Shown: piece after piece, positions 20,690-31,820 of the stretch
Layout of the letters: every line of letters begins with the position of its first letter
How positions within the stretch are numbered: position 1 is the stretch's first letter
NCBI GenBank assembly: GCA_963932465.1
Contig: CAWVRF010001054.1
Coordinates: 62,001-126,000, forward strand
Length of the DNA stretch: 64,000 nt
DNA from: Maratus speciosus
Taxonomy: Eukaryota; Arthropoda; Arachnida; Araneae; Salticidae
Direction: 5' to 3'
Made by a program: the position numbers and the translations under genes
The notes under the pieces: generated by a model
What the model was told of the DNA's origin: nothing
Database searches by the model: none
The model's input: the letters and a program-made list of their open reading frames with translations, nothing else

Positions 20690-21327
20690 CAGTACCAAAT
20701 TTCCAATATTGTAAAGAATTTGTCACAAAAAACTTTCTTCGTCTCTAAATATCGATAAAAGATATTAGTAAAATAGGATTAAATACAACATCAATATATC
20801 GATAAGAAATGAAAGAGCAATTTGCTTCAAACACTCTTTCCTAATAGAAACACATTCATTATAAGAATCCTCTTTAGTGAAAAGCGATGAAATACCACCC
20901 TCCCTTTCCACTGATGTACATCTTCCTTTTGTGCCGTAGATAGCAGAAACCGATAAGATGACGATGAAAGATGGCTATTATATAAAGTATATCGATTTAT
21001 CGGCTTTCACAAACATACATCATACGCGAAAGTGCTAGGTTTGACTTTAGAATTGGAACAAAAATAAAATTTTGAAAAGGAGAGTGAATATTAGGATTTA
21101 AGCAGTACTTGTTATTGTAAAACGTTGTCAGTAATTGGAAAATGCTAAAATTTAGCTTAAGAATGATGAGTTATTTTGTAAAATGTTTGACATTATTTAT
21201 TTGAGAAAAGTACAATTTGCATAATATAGCAATAATATTACTTTTCATAGCATTTTTCGAGATTTTTTGAAAATATGTTAGACGATTATTACAACTATTA
21301 AATAAAATAGAAAAAAACTTTTGTCTA
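20690..21327 (+). repeat. Tandem array unit 4 (partial)
   Basis: Again has the core with ATTATATAAAGTATATCGAT, followed by the AAAGGAGAGTGAATATTAGG stretch. Ends at a TTAA MITE. Confidence 0.75.
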
Positions 21328-21734
21328 TTAACCCTTAACGGAGGCAGAGTTGCCAGTTTGGCCTCCATTTTTATTCTGAAATTTCAATTTCACACCAGAA
21401 ATAAAGAATAATATTTTATGCTTTATTTAATGAGAAACATTCAGCGGTCGAATAAAGTGAAAATTCTTCATTCACAATTTCTGGCGGGAATTCAAAATTT
21501 CAGATTAAAATTGGAGGCTAAATTGGCAACCCGCAACGGACAGTAGTTTTATATACATAACTCTATTTTTATATTTTATTCGCACTACTGTATTTTAAAA
21601 GTAAATTTCTCTTGCACGTGTTCTCAAAGTGGAAGTAAAAGTGTTTTTTTTTTTTTAAAGTGGTGGCAAGCGAATAAATCTGGTTAAGGATGCCAATGCC
21701 GCTTATATGGCGGCATCGATCCATTAAGGGTTAA
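21328..21734. mobile_element. TTAA MITE, CCCTTAACGGA ends, with insertion
   Basis: TTAACCCTTAACGGA at the left and CCATTAAGGGTTAA at the right. Subterminal palindrome GCCGCTTATATGGCGGCAT. Same family as 7051-7250. The extra length is due to the element at 21343-21534. Confidence 0.75.
21343..21534. mobile_element. TIR element with 6-bp AACGGA duplication
   Basis: GGCAGAGTTGCCAGTTTGGC and the inverted GCCTCCAATTTTAATCTGAA pairing give a TIR of about 70 bp. AACGGA lies on both sides (21337-21342 and 21535-21540). CACCAGAAATAAAG and TTTCTGGCGGGAATTC form an inner inverted pair. No coding. Confidence 0.7.
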
Positions 21735-21776
21735 TATTAATAAACTATATCGCAAATACCAGCCAAACTTCCACTA

Positions 21777-22077
21777 CAGTGTAAAATAAATATGTAATTT
21801 TTGTAGAAAAAAATTTATTTTTTTTTAGAAAAAACTGTTTTAAAGAAAAACAGTTTTTTTAATGTAAAAGTGAGTGGATTTCGTAAATTTTACAGAAAAA
21901 AATCTATATTGTTCACAGAAAAAAACTATTTTAATGAGAAATTACAGATATTTTCTGTAAATTAAACAGTTTTCCACTAGTTTTGGTGCTATTGACACAG
22001 TTTGGTGTAGTTTGGTGTTTTGACAGTCTTTTTCTGTCAATTTGACAGTTTTTTTTTTTTTTTTTTTTTTAACAGTG
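21777..22077. mobile_element. Possible TA MITE with CAGTGTAAAA ends
   Basis: CAGTGTAAAATAAA after TA at the left and TTTTAACAGTG at the right are weakly inverted. The interior contains several short hairpins such as CTGTTTTAAAGAAAAACAG. Right-hand duplication is TT, not TA. Confidence 0.35.
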
Positions 22078-22457
22078 TTTGCTCACGTAAAATGTTTGTT
22101 AATTTGATCCAGGTGAAACACCTTCCGAACTAAATATTGTTTTCAGAAGTAAATAAAAATAAGTTCCACGCTGAAACATAAAGTTAAAGAAATAACGGTA
22201 CATCAAAAACATTTTATGGTTCAAAATATGTTTAACCTGTATCAAATTAAACTACACTTCTAGGAAAAATAGTTGTAGTTTGGCAAATATGGGAATTCTA
22301 GGAGTTTTGTAAATTTTTACAGCTCTACCTAAATAATTTCTTTAAAAGTTTAATTTTAGTATTTAGTATACAAATGATATATAACATAGCTGACAACAGT
22401 ACTTTTTTTCCCAAGTCAAAAAGTATACATGTTACCTTAAAATTTATTAATGAGATG

Positions 22458-22458
<1 letters not shown>

Positions 22459-22490
<32 letters not shown>
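22459..22490. repeat. (CT)n microsatellite
   Basis: About 15 CT units followed by a T run. Confidence 0.95.
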
Positions 22491-22493
<3 letters not shown>

Positions 22494-23346
22494 AATTTTA
22501 TTTCTTCGTGTCATTTTCCGGTTTAAATCGCGTTTATTTCATTAAAAAAACCTCGAATATTGACATATATTATAATAAACAAAATTATTTCAAATATGAA
22601 ATTTAACATAGGGTAACTCCGGGAGAGTCGCCGCATACGGGATAGATGCCGCACCACTTGTATTTCTTGTAATTATCCATAGATGGTCGTCAAACGCATA
22701 GTATAGGTGCGCAATGAGATTATTTTAACCAGTGTATAGCGTGAATCTCATTTCGATGTTTACTTGTAGAAGTACAATCCTTAATTTGACGTAAGTGCAT
22801 GATTTCACTGTCCAAACTTTTAAATACGTTATGTTTAAATATTTTTCATACACTAATTATTAAATGCATGCATGATTTTGTAGTCAAAACTAAGTGTAGC
22901 AGTTGTATAGAGTACTGCGTGTATATTACGCCATTCCCTTTAGCGATGGCAGATAACTGTGATGGCCGATGTCTGCACCATGCAAAATGGGATACATCCC
23001 ACACTGCTATTCCGGTATACATGCCGCAGTTTCTTTTGTACGGGATGATAAAGTGTTATTAACTTTTCCTTTTATTTTTGCAAAGGCTAACCATGTTAGG
23101 CACGTTCTGAAGTTTACTAAACTCAAAGGAGAAAAGGAGAAAATAAAAAGTAAGAAGGGCAAGAAAGATGTAAGTCAAGATGATAATAATGAAAAAGTGG
23201 ATTACGCGTAACGCAGACGGTCTTTGCAAATTACTCCAAAAAAAAAGGAAGTGTTCTTGACAGGCTTCGTTGCATCATGTGTTTAAATGTAGTTACATAA
23301 AGACTGTACTTTTTCGACACTTTTTCTGTAGATTGAAGTCGATTTC

Positions 23347-23553
23347 TTAACCTATTCGGGACCATAGGTGCATATAAGCACCTTCATAAAGAGCTTAAAA
23401 AATTTGTTTCTAGCACCAGTAATAAAAAAAAGTAATATTTGTTTTATTTAATAAAAGCATTTTCATGATTATTTAAGTAAAGGTAACTTCTTTTAAAAAG
23501 TGGTACCAATCGAATAAAATTTGTGTAAAAGTCACCGGTCCTGAAAAGGTTAA
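23347..23553. mobile_element. TTAA MITE with GGTGCATATAAGCACC palindrome
   Basis: TTAACCTATTCGGGACCATA faces GGTCCTGAAAAGGTTAA, 207 bp. The palindrome is at 23368-23383. TAGCACCAGTAAT and the inverted AGTGGTACCAATCG flank an AT-rich centre. A fragment of the same element is at 53720-53800. Confidence 0.85.
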
Positions 23554-23729
23554 CAAATAAATTATGTAACACAATTTTACTTTTTTCTTTTCCCTTTCTA
23601 ATACATTGATGTTACGCTGTTGCTGAAATAACAATTAAAATTTAATGTCAAAAAAATAAGTCGATAATTTTAATAGTGAAAGTATAGGCAACAATTATTA
23701 ATTTGAATCTACTAATACGTTTCATTGTA

Positions 23730-23965
23730 CACTGTAAAAAAAATTATGTAACGTTACTCCATAAAATTGGTGGCAGCCTTGCTGCCTCCGTTTTATTGAG
23801 TAATTTAAACGATGTAACTGGCGTTACGGTACACTAATGTGTAATATTACACCAGTTATATCACCTTAAATAACACCGTTATATAAGTTAAATTACTCCA
23901 TAAAATTGAAGGCAGCATGCTGCCACCGATTTTATGGAGTAAGGTCACATAAATTTTTTAGAGTG
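23730..23965. mobile_element. TA MITE, CACTGTAAAAAAAATT ends
   Basis: CACTGTAAAAAAAATTATG and its inverse at the right (AAATTTTTTAGAGTG) with TA on both sides. The TIR reaches about 50 bp through ACTCCATAAAATTGGTGGCA, giving a near-foldback of 236 bp with GGCAGC..GCTGCC palindromes. Confidence 0.85.
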
Positions 23966-24540
23966 TACTCATTTAGTTTCATTTTGTTATTACATCCATA
24001 ATTAAGTCCAGACATACATATTTTTTTTAAATATTTTTATTTATAACTTCATTCTGTTCTTATTACAAGCGCGGCATAACTACCGCACAAGTGCGGCGTC
24101 TCAGCCTGGATGTACGGGTGACGCGCCGCAGTGTAATGTTTTAGAAAAAAATTGTTAAAAATTATTAATAATTTGTTTTGAATTTTTTTGTCGCAGTACA
24201 GACGTTGTATATTTAACATTAAATAGCGCAGCAGGATTTTTTTTTATTTTATGTCCACCATGGAACGTTATACACCAATTCAAAAAAATGTGCTACATAA
24301 ATCCTGGAATTACCCTATGTCTTTCAACCTAGGGCCGAGTTCGCACGGTTTTTACTTTTTCACTATAACTTCTTTCCTTTTGCATATCAATATTTCTATA
24401 AAGCAAATTTCGCTCTATGTAATAGCAGATTCATATTTATTAAAAGTGTTTTCAAGAAATTACATATGAAAATAATTAAAAATCATCAAACTAAGTTAAT
24501 GCTTCATAAAAGTAAAATAAATAAATAAATAAATAAAAAA

Positions 24541-25204
24541 CCACAATGCTAATAAATTTTACACCGAAACCTAATCAGCCACAACTTTTGCCAACGATTC
24601 CGTGCATTAATTTTTGAGATAGAGCTATTACGAAATTTTTGAACAATGTAGCATAGAAGCGACACCTGTTGAGCGATTCACATCAAAAAGTAATCATAAC
24701 TAATTTATATCAGGGACAATTTGAATCTGAACTTTTATGAAAATCCATGCATTTGTTTTTGAGTAAGAGCTATTGCGAAAATCTTCAAAATGCAGCACAG
24801 CAGCGCCACCTGTTGGGTAATTTACACCAAACACTAATCAGCACCAACTTACATCAATGACTAACTGAAACTGAAGTTTTATGAAAATCCGTGTAATAGT
24901 TCTTGAGATAGAGCTCTTGCGGAAATCGTGAAAAATGCAGCCTGTAAGGCGATTTACACAAAAAACTAATCAGCACCAATTTACATAAACGGACAAATTG
25001 AATCTAAAGTTTTATTAAATTCCGTGCTTTAGTTCTTGAGATACAGCGCCCACAAAATTTTTATCACAGACAGACAGACGTTTTCCAAAAATAGTTAAAT
25101 CGTTTTCAGGTCCTTCTAAAACGTATAAATTAGTCGAAAGCTGGAAGTCAAAAATTTTCACGAATCCAATACTTTATTCTTGTAAAGACAGAAGAAAGTA
25201 AAAA
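24541..25204 (-). mobile_element. Helitron-like repeat A, copy 2 (3'-truncated)
   Basis: Minus strand. Start TTTTTACTTTCTTCTGTC, AAATTTTTGACTTCC, a short (GTCT)n, then about four units with CACGGATTTTCATAAAA-like and AGGTGGCGCTGCT motifs. The 3' hairpin and CTAG are absent, so the copy is truncated. Confidence 0.7.
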
Positions 25205-25574
25205 TGGATATTTGGGAACGAGAATATACTATTGCTTCTTATTCTGTAGAGCATCTCATTCTAAATTTTGCTTAATTCCATGGAATGATTCAGCTTTCAT
25301 GGATATATTAGTATAGTTATATGGGATTCTTTCAGTAAGGGCCACGTAATGGTTTTTCGTTATTGACAGGACTCCGTTATACATAGGTTTTTACAAGTTT
25401 TATTTAATTGATTTAAGATACTTTTATTTGTCAAACCGGAAATATTTCTGAGTTTGTTTTGGCTTTTTGACTTGACTTTTTTCAGTTTGTCGCTCAAACG
25501 ATGCTTGAAACTTCAGCTGAAGTTGATTTTATACGATATTAATGTTTACGATAATTTTGTCTTCATTTTTTTTA
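25205..25574. other. Unassigned sequence
   Basis: No recognisable ends or coding motifs. Confidence 0.4.
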
Positions 25575-25802
25575 TTAACCACACAATTCTCGCTCCCGTG
25601 ATATTCACGGGCTGTGTCTTTTATTCAGATTGTTTGATTCCCAGCAGTTTTATAAAATAGTGTAATTGGCTTTACTAATGGTATCATTTTACCTGTCATT
25701 AAATACTGTGAATAATTCTTTTTCAAAAAAGTGGTGCCAATAAGCAATTTGAATTTTAAAACCGTAATTTAATGCGACCGTTAAGGTTTTAAATGTCTGA
25801 TT
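25575..25802 (+). mobile_element. TTAA MITE, CCCCTTAATTCTCGC family
   Basis: TTAACCACACAATTCTCGCT, the palindrome CCCGTGATATTCACGGG (25596-25612), AGTGGTGCCAATAAGC, and the right end GACCGTTAAGGTTTTAA. 228 bp. Confidence 0.85.
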
Positions 25803-26269
25803 TTGACGTTCGGAAATTGTTTAAAATCTAAAGATATTTTTAAAAGTGTCGTTTAACAAAATTCAGGAAGCTGTCAAGTGATAAAACGTATTCCTTAGGC
25901 TAAACATTTCCGCAAGAAATGTAAAGATACTCAATACCATCTAACGTAAAATGTTTGAACTAAAATTTCCAAAAAAAAAAATGTGTATAACCTTTTCTTT
26001 CAACTTTAACTTGAATAAAGTAAAAATATTGACATTTCTTTTACACTTTCACTAGACTTTTATATCAGTATCGTTTTCGACATTTTTTTTCTTCGGAAGC
26101 ATTGAAATTGAATTTTTACTCTTACCGTAGGCATTTGTTAAAAAATTTCTTTCCTATCTTTTGTAGAAATGCAGTTTTAAAAAACCTACTTTTCACGCTT
26201 ATACTGTCCTTTTCAACTAGCAAAATGTTTGCTCTGTTCAGCCGTTCTCAATTTTTTTTTCTACAAGCA
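25803..26269. other. Unassigned sequence
   Basis: AT-rich with T-rich runs; no gene or repeat terminus seen. Confidence 0.4.
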
Positions 26270-27215
26270 TTTTTACTTTCTTCTGTCTTTACAAGAATAA
26301 AATATTGAATTCATGAAAAATTTCAAATTCTGCTTTTCGACGGATATACTCGTTTTAGGGGTAAGAGATTCCGAAAAAAAAGTTTTTATAAAATGTCTGT
26401 ATGTGAGTCTGTCTGTCTGAGTGTCTGTGATACAAAATTTGTGGGCACTCTATCTCAAGAACTAATAAACGGAATATAATAAAACTTTAGATTCAGTTAG
26501 TTATTGATATAAATGGGTACTGATTACTTTTTGGTGTAACTCGTCCAGCAGGTAGCGCTGCTATGCTGCTTTATTCATGATTTTCACAATAGCTATATCT
26601 CAAGAACAAATGCACAGATTTTCAGAAAATTTCAGATTCAGTTAGTCCTTGATATAATTTAGTGTTGATAACTTTTTGAAGGAAATCGCCCAATAAGTGG
26701 CGCTGCTGTACTGCTTTATTCATGATTATCGCAATAGCTCTATCTCAAGAACTAATGCACGAATTTTCATCAAACTTTAGATTCAGTTAGTCCCTGATAT
26801 AAATTAGCGCTGTTTAGTTTTTGGTGTAAATCTCTCAACAGTTGGCGCTACTATGCTGCATTTTTCACGATTTCCACAATAGCTGTATCTCAAGAACTAA
26901 TGCAAGAATTTTCATCAAACTTTAGATTCAGTCAGTCCCTGATATATAAATTGATCCTGACAGGTTTGGGTGTAAATTGCGCAACCGGTGCCACTGCTAT
27001 GCAGAACTTTTCTCGATTTTCGCAATAGCCCTTTCTCAAAAACTACTGCACGGATTTTCATCGAGCTTCAAATTCAATTAGAAGTTGAAATACGTTGTTG
27101 TTAATTAGATTTTGGTGTAAACCAACTAACCGGTGGCGTTGCTATGCTGCATTTTTCATGAAGTATTAACGTGTATGAGATAGAAGAAAGTTTTGGGATT
27201 GTCACATCCGACTAG
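26270..27215 (+). mobile_element. Helitron-like repeat A, copy 3
   Basis: Start TTTTTACTTTCTTCTGTCTT, a GTCTGTCTG tract, about five tandem units of 140-145 bp (CAAGAACTAATGCACGAATT ... GGCGCTGCTATGCTGC), then GATAGAAGAAAGTTTTGGG, a GGAT..ATCC hairpin and GACTAG followed by T. TTAA at 27166-27169 is the empty site of the MITE at 9974-12050. Confidence 0.75.
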
Positions 27216-27289
27216 TTTTTCATAACTATTGAAATTTTTCGAAGAAAAAAATCCCCGTCATGTTTTGCGGTGAACGAAATTTTTATAAA

Positions 27290-28316
27290 CTAGAGAACAG
27301 GAATTCTGCTTTTTCAGAATTTAGTGTCGCCCCCGGCATTTCCATTACTTCATTTTCTTCTGATGGACTGATGGTTTCTATTATTATGAAACAGAAATTA
27401 TAAATGAAGTGTTAGGTGAAGATGAAAGAGCAGCCGTAAAAAGTTAGAACTCTGATTTTCTGGTCAGAATGGGGGGGGGGGGGGAGGGGGGATGTACATA
27501 ATTTTTTTTTACGGCTGCTCTGTCATCTTCACCTAAAACTTCAATTATAATGGCTATTTCATAATAATAGAAGCCACCAGTCCATCAGAAGAAAATAACT
27601 CGGTTAAGCGGGACTATACTGCAGTACAAAACATACTTCAATTTTAAGACTTAAAGCACACGTTTTATTTTATGTAAAATGACGTCATTCGCATCCGCTT
27701 AAGAATTCGACATTTGCGATCCACTCTTAAACATCTACAGTAAAGCATGCATAGCACATCACTATCGCGAAATAATGCACAAATGCAGCAAAAAGATTCC
27801 GTCTTTCAAGAAAATCGAAAAAAAAACCGCTTTCTAATGATTCATAGATACTTACAATTAAATATAATATATAATAGCTCTATTGTTATAACAGAAATCA
27901 TTCGTTTATATTTTTTTCAAAATAGCACGTATTTTAATTACATTTGCTTTCGGTTGTTACGAGAAAATGGCAACAAAAATATATAATTACTCTTTTAAAA
28001 CTATTTTTTCTTTACTTTCTACAGAAATGGGAGTACTTCCGTTGCCAATATTAAGCAAATTGCTCCAAAAACTACAAAAAAAATAATTAATATTTCAAAA
28101 ATAAATCGAGATACAGCTTTCAAACAAAATGCATTTAAAAGAACTTTTTTTTTCCAATACGACGGTGTAAAAATTGAAAATGTGCGATGCTTAGAAGTTA
28201 AAAAAATTGCTAAAGCGTATTTAATCGTAATGCTTTGTTTTACGATTCTGTAAGGTAACGTTATTTTTTGGACACAAAATAAGCTGGGAGAAAGAAATAG
28301 CATACCGTACAGGAGG
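27290..28316 (-). mobile_element. Helitron-like repeat B, copy 2
   Basis: On the minus strand the end reads AATTCTGAAAAAGCAGAATT (perfect 7-bp stem), CCTGTTCT, CTAG, then T. The other end is near TCCTGTACGGTATGCTATTT. Contains a foldback (27350-27599) absent from the other copies. Confidence 0.75.
27350..27599. repeat. Long inverted repeat, arms about 93 bp, loop about 63 bp
   Basis: Left arm 27350-27442 and right arm 27506-27599 are inverted copies, about 85-90% identical. Landmarks are TTTTCTTCTGATGGACTG and GGTGAAGATGA.AGAGCAGC. One frame of each arm is open through GFYYYE..II.EVLGED.RAAVK, so the arm might derive from a coding exon. The loop holds a G run and a TTCTGACCAGAAAATCAGAG-type small hairpin (reverse sense). 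Confidence 0.8.
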
Positions 28317-28839
28317 CTAATAAGTTTCAGCTTCTGTGTTCAGTTTTAGTTGGTATAAAAGTAAAATCACGATCATGTACAGGACATTTTTATATTATAA
28401 AATTCAATTGTATATTGAACTATTTTGAACCAATTTCTAGTTAAACAAGTCGGAAATTGTACGTCAAACGTGGCAAATGAGGTGCGTTCGTGCTATAACT
28501 AGTTTTATAAACATTCAGATCTTAGTGCAATAGCTATTGCACTCTTATGCAAAAATGCATGAATGCAAAATTCATTATGATTCTATATATTAAATTCAGT
28601 AATGCGGAAATAATAGGATTCCATCTTAAATAGGACATCATCAACAAGAGAAGCTAGGATCATTTACCTATCATGGGATATCATTGAATTAATTACGTAG
28701 GATAGGATTTAATAGAATGAAGAAAACTTTTATTAGTATCTTTTTAACCCTTTTCGGAACAGACAAATTTTGTTGTAAAATGATGAAATCATCGACTGAC
28801 ACCGGAATTTAGATACGACATTTTTAGAAATAAAAGACT

Positions 28840-29265
28840 TGTTACATTATCCGTGGCAAAGTTGCTGGTATCTCCCAGGCCCTCTCTCCGCTTCTCAAAA
28901 GTAATACTCTTTCTATTCATAATAAACTAATCCTGTATAATGCATGTATTAGATCAATCTTAACCTATGCTTGTCCGATCTGGGGATTCGCTTGCAAAAC
29001 CAGTATGGAGTATCTTTACGGTGTTCATAACAAAAACTTACGCTATATCCGTAATGGTCACCGTTTTCTTCGTAATACCACTATCCGCAGGGATTTGAAA
29101 ACCACTTCCTTAAAACAGCGCATTAATAAACTTGCTAAAAATTTTTATAAATCTGTATACAACCTCCCTAACCAAATTATAGCGGAACTTCCCGACTACG
29201 AGGTATCCGACCCCACTAACAGAAAACGCCCTAAATACTCGCTTTTGCTTAACGATGAAGACTGA
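28840..29265 (+). pseudogene. Non-LTR reverse transcriptase ORF2, C-terminal fragment
   Basis: About 141 codons open to a stop at 29263-29265, with the in-frame ATG at 29005 being internal. Read in order: ISQALSPLLKSNTLSIHNK, LILYNACIRSILTYACPIWG, then RRDLKTTSLKQRINKLAKNF. The L-Y-x(3)-I-R-x-I-L-T-Y-x-x-P-x-W-G segment and the IRRDL...I..LA..F segment are typical of the region after the reverse transcriptase domain in jockey-clade LINEs. The endonuclease and the catalytic reverse transcriptase motifs are missing through 5' truncation. No frameshift is visible in what remains, so the insertion may be fairly recent. Confidence 0.75.
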
Positions 29266-29755
29266 GTTTCTCTCACCTTCTGCTATACGTAACCTTTCTG
29301 TTTGTTCTGTCCTGTATATAGTATATAAAAAAAATTGTTTTTCTGCTAGTTTTTTAGCATTTTATATTTAATCTAATGTATGGTCTCTGAAAAGAGTCTT
29401 TTTTTTTATGGGGCACTCCCCGGTAGCTTTTTCGTCTTTTCCTGCTTATTTTTTGGAACTAATGGAATTTTTCTTTCTTTTCTAGTTATTTTTTTCTTTT
29501 CTTTGTTTTTTTACTTTTCAACATATGTTATACTAGTACTTATGTACTTTGTCATTTTTTGTTAGTCTTTTCTTTTTCTTAAAAGTAAATTTAATTTTGT
29601 GGCTACCAGCCACGTCTAAACATTATTATTTTTTTAAGGCTCCCTAATGCCCTTGCAACACAATCACCTATCCACTGGATGTAAAGTTGCAACGCAACTA
29701 GGCAATCCATTCAGCTGCTCACATTGTTCCATTGTTCCATTGTTGCTTTCATTGT
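28840..29755 (+). mobile_element. 5'-truncated jockey-type LINE
   Basis: Begins within the coding region of ORF2 and continues through a 3' untranslated part with GTGGCTACCAGCCACG and CATTGTTCCATTGTTCCATT near the end, possibly the repeating tail. It is inserted in the TTAA MITE. The 3' boundary is approximate. Confidence 0.7.
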
Positions 29756-29989
29756 TAATGCAAAATTTTGTTAAAATGTTCTTGGTGCCGTTTGTAAGTT
29801 TGGAATTGAAATTAGGTATCCCGACCCGGGCATACTGCGTCGGAAAAGGTTAAGTTTTGATTCGATTTTCATAAAATTTGAAAGGACGCGACACAATTCT
29901 TCATCAATTCTATACATTAAATTTCAAACCATTCGGTTGGGTAGTTTTTGCGGGGTTATATGCGGATAGACGTACAGACGACGTATTTA

Positions 29990-30650
29990 CAGTGGCGTAG
30001 GAACTTTATACAAACAGGGGGAGCTAGGGCATATTGCGGAAAGCTAGTGGCGCGGATCATTTCGTTCATTTTGGAGGGTTCCTTCATAGTGTTGCACGGT
30101 TCACAAACAGAAGCATAAAATAGAAGCATATCAAAAGATCACCAAGTCTTTAATCCAGTTAAAATAATTTTTAATAGATATACTTGATACATGTAAACTT
30201 AATTTATGTGCGATCCCGAATACAATATTCAAATTTAAGGCTTCTCCCACTTCCATTTAACAAAAATTAAAGTGCTTTCTGTTGTTTTGCTTACGAATTC
30301 TTTACAAATCTGTTCTAAATCAATTTTAAAGGCCTCTTCTTTATAAATATGTTATCGGTGCAGGTAATTTGTAGTAGACCTATGTAAGACCCCTTTTTTC
30401 TGGAAATCAGGAGGGTTGTAAACAATGAGAAAAAGGGTGAAGGCACAAACAAGTGTGCTTCACCCCCTCTCTCTCTTCTCTTTGTTGTTTATAGTGTGAA
30501 TTTCCTAGAAAAAGTATACTTTATTTTTTAATTCAGCAATGTATCGTAAACAGATGTGGTGCGTGAATTTCTCCCGGGGGAGCTGAGCCCATCTGAAATA
30601 GTCCAGGGGGAGCCACAGCTCCCCCAGCTCCCCCGGTTCCTACGCCCTTG
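29990..30650. mobile_element. hAT-type MITE with perfect 8-bp duplication
   Basis: CAGTGGCGTAGGAACTTTAT faces GGTTCCTACGCCCTTG. CGTATTTA is duplicated exactly at 29982-29989 and 30651-30658. GGGGGAGC-type motifs recur inside both ends (30017, 30577, 30606, 30622). No transposase. Confidence 0.92.
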
Positions 30651-30806
30651 CGTATTTATATAATTATGTTACGTATCTATATAATTACGAAGACACCTAA
30701 CAATAAACCAAATGCATATATATCGAGGCTTCTAGTGTTTAGTTAAAAGAAATCACGAAGAACAATACATTACTAATATAAAAGAAATGAACATAAAATA
30801 ACGTAA

Positions 30807-31562
30807 CTAGAGAACAGGAATTCTGCTTTTCCAGAATTTAGTGTCGCCCTGTTGAAAATAAAATATTTATGTATATAAATATCGATAGTGCGAAACATAT
30901 TTCAGTTTGAAGACACACACTTCTATTTTATATAAAATGAAGTCATCCGCATCCTCTGAAGAATTCCTCATTTGCGATCCAGTCTTAAACAACATCTACA
31001 GTAAAGTACGTATAGGACGTCACTATCGTTGAATAATTCACAAATCCATGATTCGTATGCCTTCGTTTGTTTGTAATATTAATATAGATACTTGAAATTA
31101 AATTTAGTTTATAATAGCTCCATATTTTATCAGAAATCATTCATTTATATTTTTTTCAAAGTAGCACATATTTTAAGTACATTTTTTCAGTTTTTATGGG
31201 AAATTGGCAACAAAAGATGTAATTGCTATTTTCTAACTTATTTTTACTTTACTTTCTACAGCATTGGAGTACTTTGAGTAGCAAAATTAAACAAATGACG
31301 CTAAAAACAACAAAAAAATTAATATCTCAAAAATAAATGGAGATGCAGTTTTCAAACAAATCGCATAAAAAAGTACTTTTTCTCCAATATGATAGTATAA
31401 AAATTGAAAATCTGCGATGCTTAGTAGTTAAAAAAATTGCAGAAGAGTATTTAGCAGTACAATGATACATCTGCTTTGTTTTACGGCTATCTTATACAAC
31501 GGAACGTTATTTTTGGAGACGACTCTTTATATGCTGGGAGAAAGAAATAGCTTACCGGGGGC
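30807..31562 (-). mobile_element. Helitron-like repeat B, copy 3
   Basis: The cleanest copy. Minus-strand end: hairpin arms around AATTCTG and CAGAATT (here one arm has a variant), then CCTGTTCTCTAG and T. The other end is near CCCCCGGTAAGCTATTTCTT. Interior: GCATCCTCTGAAGAATTCCT and AATCATTCATTTATA shared with the other copies. Confidence 0.75.
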
Positions 31563-31580
31563 TAATAAATAACTAAATTA

Positions 31581-31820
31581 TTAATCTTTAACTGTTGAAG
31601 TAGTTACCAGGCGCAGCAAAGTTTTACTTTTTTTTTTCTTTTTTTTTTTAATTCCTCAAGTGTCACAGTGGGTCCGAAATTTAGGATAAAATTTATTTGT
31701 AAATAAGTAAATACATTCGTGTACATAAGAAACAGAAAATTTTGTTTAAAAATACTGCTGGCAATTTGTGGATTAAAATTAAATGCCACCACTTTGGCGG
31801 CATCGACCGCAAAGGGATAA
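31581..31820. mobile_element. Decayed TTAA MITE, GATGCCGCC box
   Basis: TTAATCTTTAACTGTTG at the left and CGACCGCAAAGGGATAA at the right. ATGCCACCACTTTGGCGGCAT is the subterminal palindrome, close to that of 7051-7250. The right TTAA has become ATAA. Confidence 0.6.

Larger units (their letters stand above)
22611..24315. mobile_element. TIR element with GGGTAACTCCGGGA ends, decayed
   Basis: GGGTAACTCCGGGAGAG after TA faces TCCTGGAATTACCC before TA. Motifs near GCCGCATAC and ATGCCGCA recur at 22630-22665, 23013-23028, 24063-24130, like subterminal transposase sites. A lysine-rich open stretch (around 23125-23211, KLKGEKEKIKSKKGKK) could be a transposase tail, but I cannot assign it. Contains two MITEs. 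Confidence 0.55.
28744..29853. mobile_element. TTAA MITE, CCCTTTTCGGAAC ends, split by LINE
   Basis: TTAACCCTTTTCGGAACAGAC faces GTCGGAAAAGGTTAA. A TCTTGGTGCCGTTTG box lies near the right end. The empty site in R4 copy a is TTAA at 20226-20229, flanked identically. Confidence 0.85.
28330..30695 (-). repeat. Dispersed repeat R4, copy b (interrupted)
   Basis: Reverse of 20059-20689 in three blocks: about 28430-28743, 29854-29989 and 30651-30695. It carries a TTAA MITE (28744-29853) and an hAT element (29990-30650) at sites that are empty in copy a. Confidence 0.7.

Noticed and set aside
22799..23211. Two overlapping open frames as a small gene
   Set aside because: They lie inside decayed TIR ends, overlap in two frames and have no recognisable motif except a lysine-rich end.
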